DNA of 16,007 nucleotides from positions 1-16,007 of the forward strand of contig DATBKS010000079.1 in assembly GCA_036555755.1 (NCBI GenBank). The letters run 5' to 3'. The position numbers and the translations under genes were made by a program. Source of the stretch: JAICJR01 sp036555755. GTDB lineage: Bacteria > Actinomycetota > Thermoleophilia > Solirubrobacterales > Thermoleophilaceae. This document shows positions 12,821 through 16,007 of this stretch, in pieces. How positions within the stretch are numbered: position 1 is the first letter of the stretch; every line of letters begins with the position of its first letter. The notes below the pieces were generated by a model that ran no database searches, was not told where the DNA came from, and saw only the letters and a program-made list of their open reading frames with translations.

Positions 12821-12826
12821 GCCCGA

Positions 12827-13216
12827 ATGTCATTTCGCGTACTCAAGCCGGACGAGCTCGAGTGGATCACGCGCCCGCACGAGCCCGACGAGCCGGCACG
12901 CCACGTCACAGAGCTGAGCGAACTGGCTGGCTTCGAGCACACACGCGCCAACGTCTGGCGCTACGAGCCCGGCGCCGCGGGGAGACGTCATCGGCACCCG
13001 ATCCAGGAGGAGACGTTCGTGGTGCTCGAGGGCACGCTGTCGATGTACGTGGGCGATCCGCCCGAGCGCCACGACGTGCCGGCCGGCTCGCTCATCCACA
13101 TCTCACCCGGCACGCCGCTCCAGTCGGTGAACCACGGGAGTGTCGACCTCGTCGTCTACGCGTATGGCACGCCGCCGGAGACCGAGAACGCCGAGATCCT
13201 CGACTCCGCCGTCTAG
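12827..13216 (+). CDS. Single-domain cupin protein
   Basis: A 129-residue protein with one cupin beta-barrel. Cupin motif 1 is visible as RRHRHPIQEETFVVLEG, with metal ligands H55, H57 and E61, and motif 2 as VPAGSLIHISPGTPLQSVNHG with H91. All four usual metal-binding residues are therefore present, and the protein probably binds Fe, Mn or Zn. Small cupins include dioxygenases, isomerases and binding proteins, so the reaction is unknown. I use the ATG at 12827 rather than upstream in-frame starts (frame open from 12752), because those run through the operator-like repeats and a TACGCT box lies 6 bases before this ATG. The stop shares its last G with the GTG of the MBL-fold gene (TAGTG), so the two are co-translated and may act together. 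Confidence 0.85.
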   Translation: MSFRVLKPDELEWITRPHEPDEPARHVTELSELAGFEHTRANVWRYEPGAAGRRHRHPIQEETFVVLEGTLSMYVGDPPERHDVPAGSLIHISPGTPLQSVNHGSVDLVVYAYGTPPETENAEILDSAV

Positions 13217-14007
13217 TGCAGGGCGTCAGGATCACCCACATCGGCGGGCCGACCGCGCTGATCGAGGTCGGCGGCTGGCGCATCCTCACCGACCCCACCT
13301 TCGACGCACCGGGCCAGAAGTACAACTTCGGCTGGGGCACGTCGTCGGTGAAGCTGGCCGGCCCGGCGATCCCGGCGGACCAGCTCGGACAGCTCGACGC
13401 GGTCCTGTTGACACACGACCACCACGAGGACAACCTCGACCCTGCCGGGCGCGCGCTGCTGCCGTCGGCGGGTGCGGTCGTCACGACCGTTCCGGGCGCG
13501 CGCCGTCTCGGTGGCGCGACGCGCGGACTCACCGACTGGCAAACAACCACGCTCGAGTCCGAGGGGCGACCGACGATCGAAATCACGGCCACTCCATGCC
13601 GCCACGGGCCGCCGCTGTCGCGCCCGATCGTCGGCGACGTGATCGGCTTCGCGCTCCGCTGGGACGGACAGGAGAACGGCGTCTTCTGGATCTCGGGCGA
13701 CACCGTTCTCTACGACGGCGTCCGCCAGGTGGCGGACCGCCTGCAGGTCGACACCGCGCTGATCCACCTGGGCGGCGTCCGCTTCCCGGTCACCGGACCG
13801 CTGCGCTACACGCTCAGCGCCACGCAGGCCGTGGAGCTGTGCGGGCTGATCAAGCCGCGTACCGTCATCCCCATCCACTACGAGGGCTGGAAGCACTTCC
13901 GCGAGGGCCGCAACGAGATCGAGCGCGAGTTCCAGGGAGCGCCGGAGGAATTCCGCCGCTCGGTGCGCTGGCTGCCGATCGGCGAGCCGGTGGACCTAGG
14001 CGAGTAG
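13216..14007 (+). CDS. MBL-fold metallo-hydrolase (UlaG/lactamase_B_2-like)
   Basis: A 263-residue metallo-beta-lactamase-fold hydrolase starting at GTG 13216, which overlaps the cupin stop by one base. The beginning, VRITHIGGPTALIEVGGWRILTDPTF, is typical of the UlaG/NAPE-PLD-like branch. The metal site reads LLTHDHHEDNLD (H67, H69, D72), with N73 where most relatives have His; H130 in TPCRHGPP, D162 in WISGDTVLYDG and H221 in VIPIHYEGW supply the remaining ligands. Members cleave phosphodiester, lactone or amide bonds; the substrate is unknown. Coupling to the cupin suggests a shared small-molecule substrate (inference). Its last 12 bases overlap the end of the minus-strand fusion gene. Confidence 0.87.
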   Translation: MQGVRITHIGGPTALIEVGGWRILTDPTFDAPGQKYNFGWGTSSVKLAGPAIPADQLGQLDAVLLTHDHHEDNLDPAGRALLPSAGAVVTTVPGARRLGGATRGLTDWQTTTLESEGRPTIEITATPCRHGPPLSRPIVGDVIGFALRWDGQENGVFWISGDTVLYDGVRQVADRLQVDTALIHLGGVRFPVTGPLRYTLSATQAVELCGLIKPRTVIPIHYEGWKHFREGRNEIEREFQGAPEEFRRSVRWLPIGEPVDLGE

Positions 14008-14011
14008 GTCC
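13992..14011. other. Small hairpin spanning both convergent stop codons
   Basis: GGACCT (13992-13997) and AGGTCC (14006-14011) form a 6-bp stem with an 8-nt loop that spans the stops of the MBL-fold gene and of the aminotransferase-SDR gene. No T-run follows, so a terminator role is uncertain. Confidence 0.3.
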
Positions 14012-16007
14012 GTCTTCAGCCAGTCGAGCGTCGCCTCGAGCCCGGCCGCATAGTCCACGCGCGGCTCCCAGCCGAGCAACTCGCGCGCCTTGTCGTTGCT
14101 GAAGTCCTGGTTGCGGCCAAGCACGTGCACGGCCTGGCGGGAGAGGAGCGGCGGCGTGGTCAGCTTGGTCGTCCTGTGGAGAACGCGGTAGCCCTGCTCG
14201 AGCGAGAAGCCGATCCCGTTCGCCAGCCAGTAGGGCATGCTCCAGCGCACCTCCTTGCAGCCCAGGCCCTCGGCCAGACCGTCGGTGAACTGCTTCCAGG
14301 TGATGTCGAGGCCGTCGCTCGCGTTGAAGGCCTGCCCCGGCGCGGCGTCGTGGCTCAGCGCGAGCAGCGCGGCGTCCACCAGGTTGTCGACGTACACGAG
14401 GCCCGCCACCGCGCTGCCGCGATCCACGAGCAGCATGTTGCCGCCACGGAGCGCGCGAGCGATCCCGCCGACCACGTCGACCGAGCCCGGTCCGTAGACC
14501 GTGGCCGGGCGCAGGATCACCGTGTCGAGTGCCTTGTCCGTCCGGCGCACCTCGTCCTCGGCCGCGCGCTTGGTCTGCGAGTACCAGTTGCGGAATCGCG
14601 TGCCCGCGTAGTTCTCGTCGACCCCCGGACCGCCGGGGTAGCCGTACACGTCTGTCGTGCTGAAGTGGATGAAGCGCTCGACGGAGGCGCCGAGCGAGGC
14701 ATCGAGCAGGTTGCGCGTGCCCTCGACGTTGATGTGCGCGATCTCGCCCGGCGTCGCCCAGTCGGACACGAGCGCGCCGCAGTGGAACACGTAGCGGCAG
14801 CCCTCCGCGGCGCGGGCGAGGGTTTTCGCGCTCGTGAGGTCCCCGGTGGCGATCTCGACGTCGAGCTTGTCGAGCCGCGAGGTGTCGCTGCTCGCGCGCG
14901 CGAGACAGCGCACCTGGTAGCCGTCCTGCACGAGCCGCTGGGCGAGCCGCCCACCGATGAAGCCGGTCGCGCCGGTGACGAGGCAGGCGTCCCCGCCCGT
15001 GGGGTCGAGCGGCGTGCCGCGGAAGGGCACCTCTCCGTCCCGGCCCGCACCGTTCTGGGTTGGGCGGCGGCGGATCGTGGCGGTGGCGATGTCGCGCACC
15101 ACCGCCCAGTTCTTGCTCGACGCTCCGTGCACGTCGGCGAGTACGGCGTCGAGCGCGCCGAGGAAGCTCTGCGCCTCTTCCTCGGAGAGCGTCAGTGGCG
15201 GCAGCAGCTTGATCACGTCGTTCTTGCCGGCCGCCATCGTGATCACGCCGTGGTCGCGATGAAGCGGGATCACGATCAGCTGCGGGAAGAGCCCCTCGCT
15301 CGCCAGGTGGATGAGCCGCCAGTTCAGTCGCTTCATCTTCGAGCTGGGCGCGCCGAGCTCGATCCCGATCATGAGGCCGCTGCCGCGCACCTCCTTGACC
15401 AACTCGTAGCGCTGCTGAAGCTCGCGCAGCCCCTCGAGCAGCACGCTGCCCATATGCGCGGAGCGCTCCACGAGGCCGTCGCGCTCGATGATGCGCAGCG
15501 AGGCGAGGCCCGCGGCCATCGACAGCCGGTTGCGGCCGTAGGTCGACTGGTGCACGTAGCTGCGCTCGAGCGTCCCGACCGCCTTCTGGAAGATCTTGCG
15601 CGTGGTGACCATCGCGGCCACCGGCATGTAGCCGCCGCTCAGCGCCTTGCCGACGAGCACGAAGTCCGGCTCGAGTCCCCAGTGCTCGAGCGCGAACCAC
15701 TTGCCGGTGCGGCCGAGCCCGGTCTGGATCTCGTCGGCGACGAAGAGCGTGCCGTAGCGGCGACAGAGCTCCTGTGCGGCGTGGAGGTAACCGGCTGGCG
15801 GCAGCGTGACCATGCGGCCTTGGATCGGCTCGACGAAGAAGGCGGCGACGTCCTTCCTGCGCAGCTCGCGCTCGAGCCGGTCGAGGTCGCCGAACGGGAC
15901 GCGCTCGCAGCCGGGAAGCAGCGGTCCGAAGCCCTCCTTGAAGAACTCGTCGCCCACCATCGACAGTGGCCCGAGCGTGACGCCGTGGAAGCTGCTGTCG
16001 CAGGAGA
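13996..16007 (-). CDS. Fused class III aminotransferase / NAD-dependent epimerase-type SDR (5' end outside window)
   Basis: At least 669 codons are visible; the frame remains open to the window edge and the first residues (SFHGVTLGPLS) are internal aminotransferase sequence, so the true start lies beyond 16007. Numbering from the ATG at 15960: the PLP domain (to ~280) has DEIQTGLGRTG (76-86) and the Schiff-base lysine K105 in VGKALSGGYMP. A ~45-residue linker (281-324) precedes an extended SDR of the epimerase/3-beta-HSD type: ACLVTGATGFIGG (NAD-binding GxxGxxG), STTDVYG (434-440), the Y460-xxx-K464 catalytic pair in NWYSQTK, then LRPATVYGPG. The protein would transaminate a ketone or aldehyde and reduce or oxidise a hydroxyl/keto group, perhaps on the same substrate. 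The frame is uninterrupted, so this is a real fusion in this sequence. Substrate unknown; convergent with the MBL gene. Confidence 0.88.
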   Translation of the reverse strand, partial: SCDSSFHGVTLGPLSMVGDEFFKEGFGPLLPGCERVPFGDLDRLERELRRKDVAAFFVEPIQGRMVTLPPAGYLHAAQELCRRYGTLFVADEIQTGLGRTGKWFALEHWGLEPDFVLVGKALSGGYMPVAAMVTTRKIFQKAVGTLERSYVHQSTYGRNRLSMAAGLASLRIIERDGLVERSAHMGSVLLEGLRELQQRYELVKEVRGSGLMIGIELGAPSSKMKRLNWRLIHLASEGLFPQLIVIPLHRDHGVITMAAGKNDVIKLLPPLTLSEEEAQSFLGALDAVLADVHGASSKNWAVVRDIATATIRRRPTQNGAGRDGEVPFRGTPLDPTGGDACLVTGATGFIGGRLAQRLVQDGYQVRCLARASSDTSRLDKLDVEIATGDLTSAKTLARAAEGCRYVFHCGALVSDWATPGEIAHINVEGTRNLLDASLGASVERFIHFSTTDVYGYPGGPGVDENYAGTRFRNWYSQTKRAAEDEVRRTDKALDTVILRPATVYGPGSVDVVGGIARALRGGNMLLVDRGSAVAGLVYVDNLVDAALLALSHDAAPGQAFNASDGLDITWKQFTDGLAEGLGCKEVRWSMPYWLANGIGFSLEQGYRVLHRTTKLTTPPLLSRQAVHVLGRNQDFSNDKARELLGWEPRVDYAAGLEATLDWLKTDLLA

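Noticed and set aside
12752..12826. Upstream in-frame extension of the cupin gene
   Set aside because: It would translate the operator-like repeats and the -10 box, and adds nothing resembling cupin sequence.
13865..15700. Second minus-strand frame of ~611 codons within the aminotransferase-SDR gene
   Set aside because: Low-complexity Arg/Ala-rich translation with no motifs; the neighbouring frame contains complete aminotransferase and SDR signatures.
1..16007. Search for insertion sequences, phage genes, integrases, tRNA-linked att sites, toxin-antitoxin pairs
   Set aside because: No transposase, integrase, tRNA, terminal inverted repeats or small paired ORFs of that type were recognised.

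Overview
This window is GC-rich bacterial DNA with dense, mostly short-spaced genes, GTG starts, 1-4 bp start/stop overlaps and -10 boxes lying only a few bases upstream of start codons. Together with the gene content (NicO metal exporter with an HPLGNFSINH-type ectodomain, GT87-like membrane glycosyltransferase, actinobacterial-style membrane P-loop ATPase, P450 with its own TetR), this suggests a high-GC actinobacterium, perhaps Thermoleophilia/Solirubrobacterales. That placement is inference; no rRNA or marker gene is present.

Layout. 1-1707 (+): the tail of a TPR protein, translationally coupled to a NicO-family nickel/cobalt exporter. Both genes carry 7-bp tandem repeats inside their coding sequence; in the exporter the repeats form a long inverted pair bracketing a histidine-rich loop. 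1708-4561: an MFS exporter (+) with a leader that may hold a mini-ORF and a hairpin, overlapping tail-to-tail by 129 bp with a DMT/EamA-like transporter (-), which is divergent from a BcrC-like PAP2 phosphatase (+). 4562-7284: a terminator hairpin and a short unexplained structured stretch, then two minus-strand genes, an ICL/PEP-mutase-family enzyme and a GT87-like polytopic glycosyltransferase with an unusual PepSY-like N-terminal ectodomain. 7365-9909: a GmhB-like HAD phosphatase (+) overlapping the end of a cyp450-tetR operon (-). That operon is headed by a TTGACA promoter covered by two tandem TetR-type palindromes.

9920-12670 (-): a membrane-anchored P-loop NTPase with a large extracytoplasmic C-terminal domain, a strong intrinsic terminator, and a six-helix membrane protein of unknown function. 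12671-12826: a divergent control region with an inverted repeat at the ribosome binding site of the membrane protein and a repeated TTCGGTGCGGCC element before the cupin gene. 12827-14007 (+): a cupin protein and an MBL-fold hydrolase sharing one base (TAGTG). 13996-16007 (-): a class III aminotransferase fused to an NAD-dependent epimerase/3-beta-HSD-type SDR, cut by the window end.

The genes do not form one pathway. The best-supported regulatory unit is the autoregulated cyp450-tetR operon. The most unusual features are the in-frame heptamer repeats, the membrane NTPase and the aminotransferase-SDR fusion. I see no mobile element, CRISPR array, tRNA or rRNA.
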